Source: Pelomonas saccharophila_A (GTDB taxonomy: Bacteria > Pseudomonadota > Gammaproteobacteria > Burkholderiales > Burkholderiaceae_C). From it: a DNA stretch of 64,000 nt. The notes beneath the pieces are model-generated. The model worked only from the letters and a program-made list of their open reading frames with translations. It was not told the DNA's origin and searched no databases. Where the stretch lies: contig NZ_JAVDXU010000002.1 in NCBI RefSeq assembly GCF_031458095.1, positions 310,001 to 374,000 of the forward strand, given 5' to 3'. Made by a program: the position numbers and the translations under genes. The stretch's first letter is position 1, and each line of letters opens with the position of its first letter. Shown here in pieces: positions 16,909-25,193 of the stretch.

Positions 16909-18057
16909 CTAGCCCTGCAGCCGTGCGAGGCGCTGTGCGGCCAGCGCCAGCGTCTCATCCCGCTTTGCAAAGCAGAACCGCACATGCCGCCGCTCCTGCG
17001 GCTGCTGGTAGAAGACCGACAAGGGGATGGCTGCCACGCCGATCTCGGTCGTCAGCCAGCGGGCGAAGTCCAGTTCGGTCTTGTTGGACACCGAGCTGTA
17101 GTCCACGGTCTGGAAATAGGTGCCTTCGCAGGGCAGCAGTCTCAGCGGCGTCGCGGCCAGCGCGGCACGGAAGGCGTCGCGCTTGGCCTGGTAGAAGTCG
17201 CTCAGCCCCTGCCATGGCGCTGGGTTGGCGAGATAGGCGGCAAGGGCGTGCTGGGTCGGGGTATGCACCGTGAACACCGTGTACTGGTGCAGGCGGCGGA
17301 AGGCCGCTGACAGCGCCGGCGGCGCGGCGACGAAGCCGACCTTCCAGCCCGTCACATGGAAGGTCTTGCCAAAGCTGCTGACGAGGAAGCTGCGCTCACG
17401 CAGGCCGGGATAGCGCGCCACGCTCTCGTGCGTGGCGCCGTCGAAGACCATGTGCTCGTAGACCTCGTCGCTGACGACGAAGAGGTCATGCTGTTCGGCG
17501 ATGCGCTCCAGCTCGCGCAGGTCGTCGGCGGTGGCGATGCGGCCGCTGGGGTTGTGCGGCGTGTTCAGCACGAGGACCCGCGTGCGGGGCGTGATGGCGG
17601 CACGCACCGCCGTCCAGTCCAGCCGATAGTCCATCGTCATCGGCACACCGACAGGCACGGCGCCTGCCAGGCGGATGGCGGGGTCGTAGCTGTCGTAGGC
17701 CGGCTCGATGATGATGACCTCGTCGCCGGCGCCCACGCAGCTGTGCAGGGCCGTGATCAGGCCCTGCGTGCCACCGGCCGTGATGGTGACGTCGCGATCA
17801 GCGTCATAGGCCGAACCGTAGAGGGTGTTCAGCTTGGCCGCGATGGCCTGGCGCAGGGCCGGCACGCCGGTCATCGGCGGGTACTGGTTGTGGCCGGCGG
17901 CCATGGCATCGGTGACGGCCTGCAGCAGGGCCGGGTCGGCGCCAAAGTCCGGAAAACCCTGGCCAAGGTTGACGGCGCCATGCTCGGCGGCCAGGGCCGA
18001 CATGACGGTGAAGATGGTCGTGCCGGTGTTGGGCAGCTTGGTGGGCAGGACGGGCAT
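16909..18057 (-). CDS. Class I/II PLP aminotransferase, YbdL-like
   Basis: A 382-residue pyridoxal-phosphate aminotransferase closest in motifs to E. coli YbdL (methionine/glutamine-preferring) and kynurenine aminotransferases. Visible are NLGQGFPDFGADP at the N-terminus, NQYPPMTGVPALRQAIA, the LNTPHNPSG asparagine loop, SDEVYEHMVFD with the PLP-binding Asp, the Schiff-base lysine K231 in SSFGKTFHVTGWKVG, and a C-terminal arginine in HVRFCFAKRDE. Likely substrates are methionine or aromatic amino acids with 2-oxo acids. It is cytosolic and monocistronic as far as can be seen. Confidence 0.9.
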   Translation of the reverse strand: MPVLPTKLPNTGTTIFTVMSALAAEHGAVNLGQGFPDFGADPALLQAVTDAMAAGHNQYPPMTGVPALRQAIAAKLNTLYGSAYDADRDVTITAGGTQGLITALHSCVGAGDEVIIIEPAYDSYDPAIRLAGAVPVGVPMTMDYRLDWTAVRAAITPRTRVLVLNTPHNPSGRIATADDLRELERIAEQHDLFVVSDEVYEHMVFDGATHESVARYPGLRERSFLVSSFGKTFHVTGWKVGFVAAPPALSAAFRRLHQYTVFTVHTPTQHALAAYLANPAPWQGLSDFYQAKRDAFRAALAATPLRLLPCEGTYFQTVDYSSVSNKTELDFARWLTTEIGVAAIPLSVFYQQPQERRHVRFCFAKRDETLALAAQRLARLQG

Positions 18058-18132
18058 GGGCGCAATTCTGCGCGAGCCGCCGCGGCCTTCTGCGCCGCGC
18101 CTGCATGCTGATGACGCCTTGGGCCCGCCCGC

Positions 18133-18936
18133 TCAGGCGCCAGGCCCCAGGATGCGGTTCAGCACCGCGGCGCCGAAGTCCTGGTTCATGTGGAAGAAAT
18201 CGTTGCGCGGCGACTTCTCATAGCCATGGCCCTGCAGCCAGACCGAGTCCCTGCAGAAGCGATGCGGCGTGAAGATGCCGTCGACGACCAGGTCGGGCGG
18301 CGCATCGACCAAGGTCACACCGCGTTGTTGCACCGCGGCCATGGCCGCTTCGTAATGGCGCGCCAGCGGCAGGTGGTCGGCATGGGCGTGCAATTGCTGG
18401 ATCCGCTTGATGTAGACGTCCCAGTGGGGGGATTCGGTGCCCTCGGCAGCCAGCAGCGCTTCGCTCGGCCGTGGTTCGGGCACCAGGAAGACCGGGCGCC
18501 CGGTCAATTGCGCCAGCGCGGTCGTCAGCCGATAGGGCAGCGTCGAGCGGAAGATGCCGACAAAGGCTTCAACCAGGCAGTCCGAGCCGACCAACACATG
18601 GGCCGGCTGGTGGGTTTGCTCGTCGGTGCGGAACAGGGTGTAGAGATCGAAGGGCTTGGTCAGGCCGATGCCGCCCATCACGATGAAGGCGTCATAGGCA
18701 TCCAGCTCGATGTGGCTCAGTCCGCCGGAGGTCATCTCGAAGAAGTGGGTCACGTCCGCCGCGGTGGGCACGATCCGGCGGCCCTCCAGCGTCAGGAACT
18801 GCAGGCTTTCCTCGACTTTGTAGTTGGGCGCGCCAAAGAACACGATGTCGACGCCGGGCCGCTCGGGCGAGATGCTGTCCCAGCCGCCCTTGAGCGCACC
18901 GAGGTGGGAGCTGCCAATGCAGCAGATCCGGCTCAT
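18133..18936 (-). CDS. SGNH-like hydrolase, partner of the GSCFA protein
   Basis: A 267-residue protein that looks like a divergent SGNH-fold esterase. The N-terminal strand and loop ICCIGSSHLGALKGGW resemble block I with Ser9 as a possible nucleophile. The C-terminal NDFFHMNQDFGAAVLNRIL could supply the Asp-His pair of block V. A central glycine-rich segment (FIVMGGIGLTKPFDLYT) may be the block III loop. I know of no characterised homologue. Its start overlaps the stop of the GSCFA gene by ATGA, so the two are co-translated and may act together. Confidence 0.6.
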   Translation of the reverse strand: MSRICCIGSSHLGALKGGWDSISPERPGVDIVFFGAPNYKVEESLQFLTLEGRRIVPTAADVTHFFEMTSGGLSHIELDAYDAFIVMGGIGLTKPFDLYTLFRTDEQTHQPAHVLVGSDCLVEAFVGIFRSTLPYRLTTALAQLTGRPVFLVPEPRPSEALLAAEGTESPHWDVYIKRIQQLHAHADHLPLARHYEAAMAAVQQRGVTLVDAPPDLVVDGIFTPHRFCRDSVWLQGHGYEKSPRNDFFHMNQDFGAAVLNRILGPGA

Positions 18937-19970
18937 TTGACGAAGGCCTCGAGCAGGGCGTCCTCGCAGGCCTCGTCGACCTGAGGAGCGGCTGGCGTGG
19001 CGGCCGGCCCGGCGGCAGCGGTGTGCGGCGGATGGGCGCGGAAGAAGGTCTCCATCACGAACTGCACGCCGGCCGGCGCTACGCTGCGCTGGTTGGCCTC
19101 GAAGAAGGCACCCTTGAACACCGGGGAGGAGATGAGCTCGAAGGACGGGAAGTAGTCGATGTCCGGATGAGCCGCCGCGAGCTCGCCCGCAGCCGCCCGC
19201 AGCGCCGCCTTGGAATAGCTGGTGGCCACGAGGACATGGTCCTGCGTGGCAGTGGCCGTCAATGGCACCGGCGAGACCGTCAACAGGAAGCGGCAGGACG
19301 GATTGAAGGCCTGGACCAGCCCGCGGAACTCGATGAAGTCCGCGATCGTCTGCGCCGTCGTGAAGTTCCTGAATTCGAGCTCCGCCGCACCGACCGGCAT
19401 GCCCAGGGTGCCGGGCGCCGTCGGGTAGACGACGCCGTCCACGGCATCGACCCAGGCCTCGGTGAGGCCCAGCGTGAAGATCATCAGGTTCATGCGCTCG
19501 AGCATGGCCTTGACCTTGCCCAGGTGGCTGCGCCGGTGCAGCAGCACGATGCCCGGTTCGGTGAAACCCAGCGGCTCCACCGCGGGCCGCAGCCCGTCGA
19601 TGAAGCGTTCGCCCTTCTGCCAGACCGCATGGGCGGGTTGCAGCAGGCCCAGGGCTTCCCGCGCCAGTTGCAGCAACTGCCGCACCGTGTAGATGTTGCC
19701 GTAGCGGGCCGAGAACAGGCCGAAGCCGTAGGCCAGCTGGCGGTCGGGCGGCAGGCCCAGCGGCGGCGGCTCAAGATCCAGCACCTTGAAGCCGCTGGCG
19801 CTCATGTGCCGCTTGATGTGCTGCGCAAAGCAACTGCCGGCCGTCGCGATCTGCGCGTCGGCGGGGATGCCGAATTTCTTGATGTAGAGATCGGCAATCT
19901 CCGTGGCCGGCGATTGCGCGACGCCGGTTTTCCAGAAGTTCCGTCGGGGCAGGTTTTGGTAGGGCGACAT
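18933..19970 (-). CDS. GSCFA domain protein
   Basis: A 345-residue protein with the signature that names the family, ATAGSCFAQHIKRHM, near residue 42. Later conserved stretches include IFTLGLTEAWVDAVDGVVYP and FLLTVSPVPLTATATQDHVLVATSYSK (shown in part), where the pattern Ser-Pro-Val-Pro and the YSK motif recur among GSCFA proteins. The fold is thought to be SGNH-related. The biochemical role is undescribed as far as I know, though neighbours in other genomes often concern surface polysaccharides. No signal peptide is visible, so it is probably cytosolic. The last 40 residues are a low-complexity Ala/Pro tail. Confidence 0.8.
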   Translation of the reverse strand: MSPYQNLPRRNFWKTGVAQSPATEIADLYIKKFGIPADAQIATAGSCFAQHIKRHMSASGFKVLDLEPPPLGLPPDRQLAYGFGLFSARYGNIYTVRQLLQLAREALGLLQPAHAVWQKGERFIDGLRPAVEPLGFTEPGIVLLHRRSHLGKVKAMLERMNLMIFTLGLTEAWVDAVDGVVYPTAPGTLGMPVGAAELEFRNFTTAQTIADFIEFRGLVQAFNPSCRFLLTVSPVPLTATATQDHVLVATSYSKAALRAAAGELAAAHPDIDYFPSFELISSPVFKGAFFEANQRSVAPAGVQFVMETFFRAHPPHTAAAGPAATPAAPQVDEACEDALLEAFVK

Positions 19971-20026
19971 GGGGCTTGCAGTGACAGCGGCCGACCCGCG
20001 TCGGCCGCGCTCGCCATGCTAGTGCC

Positions 20027-20485
20027 TCAGCGGCGCGGCGGCCCGCCCAGCAGCACCCGCCGCGCCGCCAGCCCGATCGGAAAGCCGAAGACGAAGCAAT
20101 GCGCCGCGATGGCCGCCGCGTCCAGCTTGGGCGGCCAGAACGGCGTGTGCAGGGCCGACAGCGGCAGCACGACGTTGTTCATGCCGAAATAGACGACGAA
20201 GCCATAGGCCAGGCCGGCCGCCGTGGCATTGCGCAGCAGGACCGGCAGGCGCAGGGCCGCGATGCAGAAGATGGCGGCCCAGATCAGCGCGATGCCGTAG
20301 TGCAGCACGACGCCCAAAGCAAAAGTCTCCGGCCCGCCACCAAAGGCCGCCTCGCGGCCGATGAGGCCGGCGGCGACGGTCTGGAAGACGCGCAGCTTCA
20401 CGCCGTAGTAGCTGAGCGCGAAGATGAGGTCGCCGCTGCCGGCCAGCAGGCCGCCCCAGACGATGGCGCGTGTCAACGGCTTCAT
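20027..20485 (-). CDS. Four-helix membrane protein, YagU/DUF1440-like
   Basis: A 152-residue inner-membrane protein with about four helices. It begins with the motif ALTRAIVWGGLLAGSGDLIF-like (here MKPLTRAIVWGGLLAGSGDL), then WAAIFCIAALRLPVLL and GFVVYFGMNNVVLPLSAL, and ends in FVFGFPIGLAARR. It resembles small periplasm-spanning YagU-type proteins of unknown function. The start overlaps the stop of the VOC gene by ATGA, so the two are co-translated. Confidence 0.6.
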   Translation of the reverse strand: MKPLTRAIVWGGLLAGSGDLIFALSYYGVKLRVFQTVAAGLIGREAAFGGGPETFALGVVLHYGIALIWAAIFCIAALRLPVLLRNATAAGLAYGFVVYFGMNNVVLPLSALHTPFWPPKLDAAAIAAHCFVFGFPIGLAARRVLLGGPPRR

Positions 20486-20895
20486 TGGACGCTCCCCGGC
20501 GGCCCCTTGAGTTCGATGACATTGCCCTCGGGGTCGCTCAGATAGATGGATGGCCCCTCGCCTTCGGCGCCATAGCGGCTTTCGGTCTTGCCGCCTTCGA
20601 CGCCATGCGCTGCCAGATGGGCGCGGATGTCAGCGGCGTCGAAGGGCTCGACGCGCAGGCAGAAGTGATCCATGTTGCGGCCCTCGGCGCCCGGCGCTGC
20701 ACCGCCCATGCGGCCCAGCTTGCCGTCCACCGGCACGAGGTCGATCAGCGAGCGGCCAGCGCGCAGCTGCACGAGGCCGATCTCGTCCTGGCGGCGCTCG
20801 ACGCTGCAGCCGAGTACGTCGACATAGAAGCGGGTCATCGCGTCGAGGTCGATGACGCGCAGCACGAGATGGTCCAGGCCCTGGAGTTTCAGCAT
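20482..20895 (-). CDS. VOC family virulence-type protein
   Basis: A 137-residue vicinal oxygen chelate protein with clear metal-site segments: LDHLVLRVIDLDAMTRFYVD at the N-terminus, MDHFCLRVEPFDA in the middle, and IYLSDPEGNVIELKG at the end, where the final Glu is a typical ligand. It resembles the group annotated as lactoylglutathione lyase or virulence protein, but no substrate can be assigned. An in-frame ATG twelve codons upstream is possible; the chosen ATG at 20895 begins the first strand. It is coupled to the downstream membrane protein. Confidence 0.82.
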   Translation of the reverse strand: MLKLQGLDHLVLRVIDLDAMTRFYVDVLGCSVERRQDEIGLVQLRAGRSLIDLVPVDGKLGRMGGAAPGAEGRNMDHFCLRVEPFDAADIRAHLAAHGVEGGKTESRYGAEGEGPSIYLSDPEGNVIELKGPPGSVQ

Positions 20896-21234
20896 CGGTC
20901 GGCAAATGTCGGAGGGTGTGGCCGGCATCATGCGCGCCGGGCTTGCCAGCCAGTGTCAGCAGGCGCCCACCCCCTGCCGAAAGTGACGACGGGTTTGTCC
21001 GGAGTAACGACCGGGCCTCGTCGCGCTCAATAGCAGCATGCAAGCCCTGCAGGCCCTCACCCCATGCTGCCCAGAACCTGGCCCCGCGCGAGCGCTGCTC
21101 GCCGCCTTGCAGGCCGCACCGGGCCAGCGGCCCGGTTCTTCGCCAGCCGTGCAGCGTCCACAGGACCCTGCATGCGCGGGCTCAGCCCCCCGAGGGGGCG
21201 CGTCAGCGGCTACGGACGGCCGGGCGCCGCTGAC
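20896..21234. other. 339-nt divergent intergenic region with hairpins abutting the sigma start
   Basis: No gene was found here. The right half holds three perfect hairpins on the sigma-gene side: ACCGGGCC/GGCCCGGT (21118-21136), GCCCCC/GGGGGC (21185-21199) and GTCAGCGGC/GCCGCTGAC (21202-21234). The last one ends directly at the ATG of the ECF sigma gene. No Shine-Dalgarno-like sequence is exposed. The left part (about 20975-21040) contains GACGACGGGTTTGTCCGG, which may include an ECF-type promoter, but I cannot define its elements. Confidence 0.55.
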
Positions 21235-21825
21235 ATGAGCTGGGTAACCCGCCTCGGCTTCGTGGCCCCGGCCGCGTCTGCTCCGTCCGACGAGGCGGCC
21301 CTGCTGGCCCGCCTGGCCGAGGGCGACGCCGAGGCCCTGGCCCTGGTCTACCGGCGCGAGAGCGGCTCGGTCTACCGCTACGCCCTGGCCCTGGCCGGCG
21401 ACGAGGCGGCGGCGCTGGACGCGGTGCAGGAGGCCTTTGCGCAGCTGCTGCGCGGCCCGCTGGGCTACCAGGCCGGGCGCGGATCGCTGGGCGCCTATCT
21501 CGCCGGCATGGCCCGCCATCAATTGCTGAACCAGTGGCGCGATGCGCGTCGCCATGTCTCGCTGGACGAAGCCGACGACGAGGCCGAGCTGTTTCCATCC
21601 AGCGATGCGCGCCTGGATGATGCCCAGCAGCAAAGCCAGCTCTGGACGGCCATCCGGCGCCTGAGCTGGCCGCAGCGCGAGGCCGTCGTCCTCGTCGATC
21701 TGCAGGAACGCTCGTACGAAGACGCCGCCGCCATCGCCGGCGTCAGCGCCGACGTGCTGCGCACGCGGCTGCACCGTGCCCGCCAGCGGCTGGCCGATCT
21801 GCTGGCCGTGGGAGAACGCCCATGA
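21235..21825 (+). CDS. ECF-type RNA polymerase sigma factor
   Basis: A 196-residue extracytoplasmic-function sigma factor. Region 2 spans about residues 25-95 (ALALVYRRESGSVYRYALAL, then DAVQEAFAQLLRG and the DNA-melting segment). Region 4 spans about 130-190 with the helix-turn-helix SYEDAAAIAGVSADVLRTRLHRARQRL (quoted in part). The following gene overlaps by ATGA and encodes a single-pass protein positioned as its anti-sigma factor. The frame is open 57 codons upstream, but the added residues are low-complexity and run through the hairpins. The ATG at 21235 has no visible ribosome site. Confidence 0.88.
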   Translation: MSWVTRLGFVAPAASAPSDEAALLARLAEGDAEALALVYRRESGSVYRYALALAGDEAAALDAVQEAFAQLLRGPLGYQAGRGSLGAYLAGMARHQLLNQWRDARRHVSLDEADDEAELFPSSDARLDDAQQQSQLWTAIRRLSWPQREAVVLVDLQERSYEDAAAIAGVSADVLRTRLHRARQRLADLLAVGERP

Positions 21826-22322
21826 CAACCGACACCACCCCGGACTGGCTGCGCCCGGCCCGCGAAGAGTTCGCGCGCCTGCAGCCCGGCGCCGAGCAGG
21901 ACGCCGCCCTGCTCGCGCAGCTGACCGCCCTGCAGCAGGCCCGCCACGCGCGACAGCGCGACATCGATGAGCACGAACCGCACTGGCTGCGCCGCCTGGC
22001 CTGGGGCAGCGGCGCCCTGGGAGCAGCGGCAGCCGTGCTGCTGAGCGCCATGCTGCTGCTGGATCCGCCCGGCGCGGGCAGCGCCCAGGCGGCGCCGGTG
22101 GCCAGCAGCGGCTTCATCCCCCTGGTGCCCGAGCGTGAATTCCGCGCTGCCCTGGCGGCCGGGCGCAGTGCCGCCGTCTGGCTGCAGCCCACCGAACTGC
22201 CGCGCGAACGCCTGGCCTTGCTGGGCCTGCCTTTCGACGCTGCACGCGCCGACGAGCTGGTGCACGCCGAGCTGATGCTGAACCCGAGCGGCCAGGTGCT
22301 GGCCGTGCGCATCCTGAACTGA
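21822..22322 (+). CDS. Putative anti-sigma factor (single-pass membrane protein)
   Basis: A 166-residue protein with a roughly 60-residue cytosolic part (EFARLQPGAEQDAALLAQLT, helical), one membrane segment at about 63-82, and an exported tail ending in LMLNPSGQVLAVRILN. Gene position immediately after and overlapping an ECF sigma gene is the main reason for the call. No zinc-finger HxxxCxxC motif is present, so it is not a ZAS-type anti-sigma factor. The tail may sense an envelope signal together with the next, secreted gene product. Confidence 0.65.
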   Translation: MTTDTTPDWLRPAREEFARLQPGAEQDAALLAQLTALQQARHARQRDIDEHEPHWLRRLAWGSGALGAAAAVLLSAMLLLDPPGAGSAQAAPVASSGFIPLVPEREFRAALAAGRSAAVWLQPTELPRERLALLGLPFDAARADELVHAELMLNPSGQVLAVRILN

Positions 22323-22344
22323 ACTGTTGACGACGGAGAACGCC

Positions 22345-23505
22345 ATGAAGACACCCCTCACCGGCCTGACGCTATGCGCCCTCGCCGCCACGGCCACCGC
22401 GCTGGAGGTCGATCGCACGGTCGAGCGCAATATCGAACGCGAGGTGGAGCGCCACGTCCAGCTGGCCCTGTCCGACATGCCCCTGCGCATCGCGCTGGAC
22501 GAACGCAGCCTGGCCTTTGCCGGCCGCGAGCTGGAGAGCGAGCGCGTCGTCAAGGGCGCCCCCTATTGCGCCACGGCCGTGCACGAGAACGTGCAGACCC
22601 TGGGCGATGGCAATCGCATCGTGCGCAAGCAGCAGAGCCAGCTCTGCCGCGATGGCGAGGGCCGCACCCGCCGCGAGGTGCAGCGCGAGGGTGGCCCCAA
22701 GGTCATCTACCTGAACGATCCGGTCGCCAAGGAGAGCTGGGTCGTCTACCCCGAGCAGAAGCGCGTGCAGCGCCTGCGCGGCAATATGGCCTGGATGCAG
22801 GGCGACGATGCCGCGGCTCATGCGGCCTGGCAGGCCTCGATGCAGGACTGGGGCGAGCGCATGAAGGAGCAGGCCGCGCGCTGGAAGGAATGGGGAGGCA
22901 AGGTCGCCGAACGCGCCCGCAGCGTGGATGCCGAGCGGGTCCGCGCGCGCACCCTGGCCGGCGAGCCGGGCATCGTCATCGAGCAGGAACTCGTGGCCCC
23001 GCCCGTGCCCGCTGCGCCCGGCGCCAGCGCCCCCGAGCGCCGCCGCGAGCTGCGCGTATTGCGCGCCAGCGAGCTGCCGCCGATGCCGGCCCTGCCCGCC
23101 CTGCCCACGCCCATGGCCATCCCGGTGCCGCCCGTGCCACCGATGCCGCCCCTGCTGCTGCAGGGGCCTTTCCTGCCGCGCGAAGGCGGCACGACGACGG
23201 CACTGGCGACCAAGGAGATCGACGGCCTCAAGGTCACCGGCGAGCGCACCACCTGGACCATCGAGGCCGGCAAGATCGGCAACGAGAAACCCATCGTCAT
23301 CAGCCGCGAGGTCTGGCGCTCGCCTGAGCTGATGCTGACCGTCTCCAGCCGCGACGCCGACCCGCGCCAGGGCGAGCAGAACTACCGGCTGGAGAAGATC
23401 AAGCGCGGCGAACCCGACGCTGCACTCATGAAGCCCCCCGCGGAGTTCAGCGAAAGCCCGCGGCGCAGCGCCAGGCCGGCCGCGAGCGCGCCGTCGCGCT
23501 CCTGA
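22345..23505 (+). CDS. Hypothetical secreted protein of the sigma operon
   Basis: A 386-residue protein of unknown function. A short signal peptide (MKTPLTGLTLCALAATATAL) leads to charged helical segments (VERNIEREVERHVQLAL; DWGERMKEQAARWKEWGGKV). A Pro-rich stretch near residues 245-275 follows (PMPALPALPTPMAIPVPPVP), then a region with the phrase GLKVTGERTTWTIEAGKIGN. The basic, Ala/Ser-rich tail is disordered-looking. It follows the putative anti-sigma gene by 22 nt with a GGAG site, so it is probably the third gene of the operon and perhaps a signal input or output of the sigma pathway. Confidence 0.6.
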   Translation: MKTPLTGLTLCALAATATALEVDRTVERNIEREVERHVQLALSDMPLRIALDERSLAFAGRELESERVVKGAPYCATAVHENVQTLGDGNRIVRKQQSQLCRDGEGRTRREVQREGGPKVIYLNDPVAKESWVVYPEQKRVQRLRGNMAWMQGDDAAAHAAWQASMQDWGERMKEQAARWKEWGGKVAERARSVDAERVRARTLAGEPGIVIEQELVAPPVPAAPGASAPERRRELRVLRASELPPMPALPALPTPMAIPVPPVPPMPPLLLQGPFLPREGGTTTALATKEIDGLKVTGERTTWTIEAGKIGNEKPIVISREVWRSPELMLTVSSRDADPRQGEQNYRLEKIKRGEPDAALMKPPAEFSESPRRSARPAASAPSRS

Positions 23506-23508
23506 GCC

Positions 23509-25191
23509 TCACTCTGCCGGCGTCACCGGCGGAGTGGGTTTCAGCATGGCGGCCAGGTTGTGCGCCATGCCGGTAATGCCGTGATTCGACAGGCCGGCGT
23601 CCTGCATGACCGCATCGACGATGGGCTTGGCGATCTGGTATTGCAGCGCCGAGTTCATGACCTGTTCGGGAAAGGTTGCGCCGTTCGCGCCGCCGCCTTC
23701 CGAACTGCCCTGGCCGGGCATGCCGTTGACCTGCACGATGCGGATGGAGTCGATGTTCTCCATCGGCTTGACGGCCTGGGCCAGGATGGTGGGCAGCTGC
23801 TGCAGCAGCTGGGTGCGCACCTGCAAATCGATCTGCGCGGCCGACAGCATGTTCAATGCCTCGTTGATGGCGCGCCGGCCCTCGGCCTCGGCGATGGCCG
23901 CGGCCTGCTTGGCCTTGGCTTCGATGGTCAGGGCCTCGGCGCGGTCGATGGCCGCCTCCTTCTCGGCCGACGCCGACACCTTGACGGCAATGGCGTTCTG
24001 CTCGGCTTCCTTGCTGGCGTCGATGAGCTGGATGGCCTTGTCGCGCTCGGCCACGGCCACCTGGCGTGCCGTATTGACGGTTTCCTCGGCCTTCACGGCT
24101 TCGGCGCGGGCCAGGTTGGCGGCCGCATCGGCCTCGGACTGCTCGCGTGACTTGGTGGCGATGGCGATCTGCGTGTCCTGGCGCGCGATCTCGACCTGCT
24201 TGCGCTGCTCGGCACGCTTGAGCTCGGCCTGGCGCTCCTGCTCGATCTCACGGGTCTGGATGACGAGGTTCTTCTCGATCTCGGCGGCCTTGATCTCGCG
24301 CTCGGCCTCGATGCGGCGCTGGCCCACCTGGCGCTCGGCCTCGATCTTCACCGTCTCCGCCTCGCGGCTGCGTTCGGCCTGTTGCGCGGCGATCAGCGCG
24401 ATCTGCTCGGCACGCGCCACCTCCACCTCGCGCTTTTGCGCCAGCGAAGCGAACTCCTGATCCTTCTCGATGGTCAGCTTCAGGCGGCTGGCCTCCAGGT
24501 TCTTGGTGCGCACCTGTACCTCGGTGTCCTGCTCGACGTCATTGCGCTGCTTGCGGCGCGCCTCGGTTTGCTCCGTCAGGCGCGTCAGGCCCTCGGCGTC
24601 GAAGGCGTTGTTGGGGTTGAAGAACTGCTTGTCGGTCTGGTCCAGACTCGTCAGCGAGACCGACTCCAGCTCCAGGCCGTTCTTCTCCAGGTCCTCGGCG
24701 ACGGCGTTCTGCACCGCCTGCACGAAGTCGCGGCGCTTGTCCTGCAGCTCCTGGATGGTCATGGTCGCGGCGGTGGCGCGCAGGCTGTCGACAAACTTGT
24801 CCTCCACCAGCTTCTTCAGCTCCTCCGGGCTCATGGTGCGGATGCCCAAGGTCTGGGCCGCCGTGCTGACGGCTTCCTCGGTCTGCTTGACGCGCACGAA
24901 GAAAGCCGCCGTCACGTCGACACGCATGCGGTCCTTGGTGATGAGGCTCTCCTTCTCGCGGCGCTGCACCTCGAGCTTGAGGGTGTTCATGTTGACGAGA
25001 ACGCGCTCGTGGAATACCGGCAGCACGATGGCGCCGCCGTCCATGATGACCTTCTGGCCACCCAGGCCGGTGCGCACGAAGGCCGTCTCCTTGGTGCTGC
25101 GCTTGTACAGCCGCGCGAAGACGACGCCGATGGTCAGCAGCCCGACCAGGGCCACGCTGCCGATGACGGCGATGTCGATGATGTGATCCAT
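23509..25191 (-). CDS. yqiK: Flotillin family inner-membrane protein YqiK
   Basis: A 560-residue flotillin-like protein that is anchored in the inner membrane and probably scaffolds functional membrane microdomains. One membrane segment lies at about residues 8-28. A band-7/SPFH domain follows (GGQKVIMDGGAIVLPVFHER; RMRVDVTAAFFVRV), then a very long Glu/Ala-rich coiled coil (about 215-420) and a C-terminal tail with QQLPTILAQAVKPMENIDSI. The ATG at 25191 is preferred to a TTG two codons upstream because GGGAGAAA lies about 8 nt before it. It follows yqiJ with a 2-nt gap, the conserved yqiJ-yqiK order. Confidence 0.9.
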   Translation of the reverse strand: MDHIIDIAVIGSVALVGLLTIGVVFARLYKRSTKETAFVRTGLGGQKVIMDGGAIVLPVFHERVLVNMNTLKLEVQRREKESLITKDRMRVDVTAAFFVRVKQTEEAVSTAAQTLGIRTMSPEELKKLVEDKFVDSLRATAATMTIQELQDKRRDFVQAVQNAVAEDLEKNGLELESVSLTSLDQTDKQFFNPNNAFDAEGLTRLTEQTEARRKQRNDVEQDTEVQVRTKNLEASRLKLTIEKDQEFASLAQKREVEVARAEQIALIAAQQAERSREAETVKIEAERQVGQRRIEAEREIKAAEIEKNLVIQTREIEQERQAELKRAEQRKQVEIARQDTQIAIATKSREQSEADAAANLARAEAVKAEETVNTARQVAVAERDKAIQLIDASKEAEQNAIAVKVSASAEKEAAIDRAEALTIEAKAKQAAAIAEAEGRRAINEALNMLSAAQIDLQVRTQLLQQLPTILAQAVKPMENIDSIRIVQVNGMPGQGSSEGGGANGATFPEQVMNSALQYQIAKPIVDAVMQDAGLSNHGITGMAHNLAAMLKPTPPVTPAE

Positions 25192-25193
25192 GT

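Noticed and set aside
21060..21200. Another copy of the structured repeat family before the sigma gene.
   Set aside because: It shares GAGCGCTG and a CCCCC/GGGGG stem only; there is no alignable opening or closing block.
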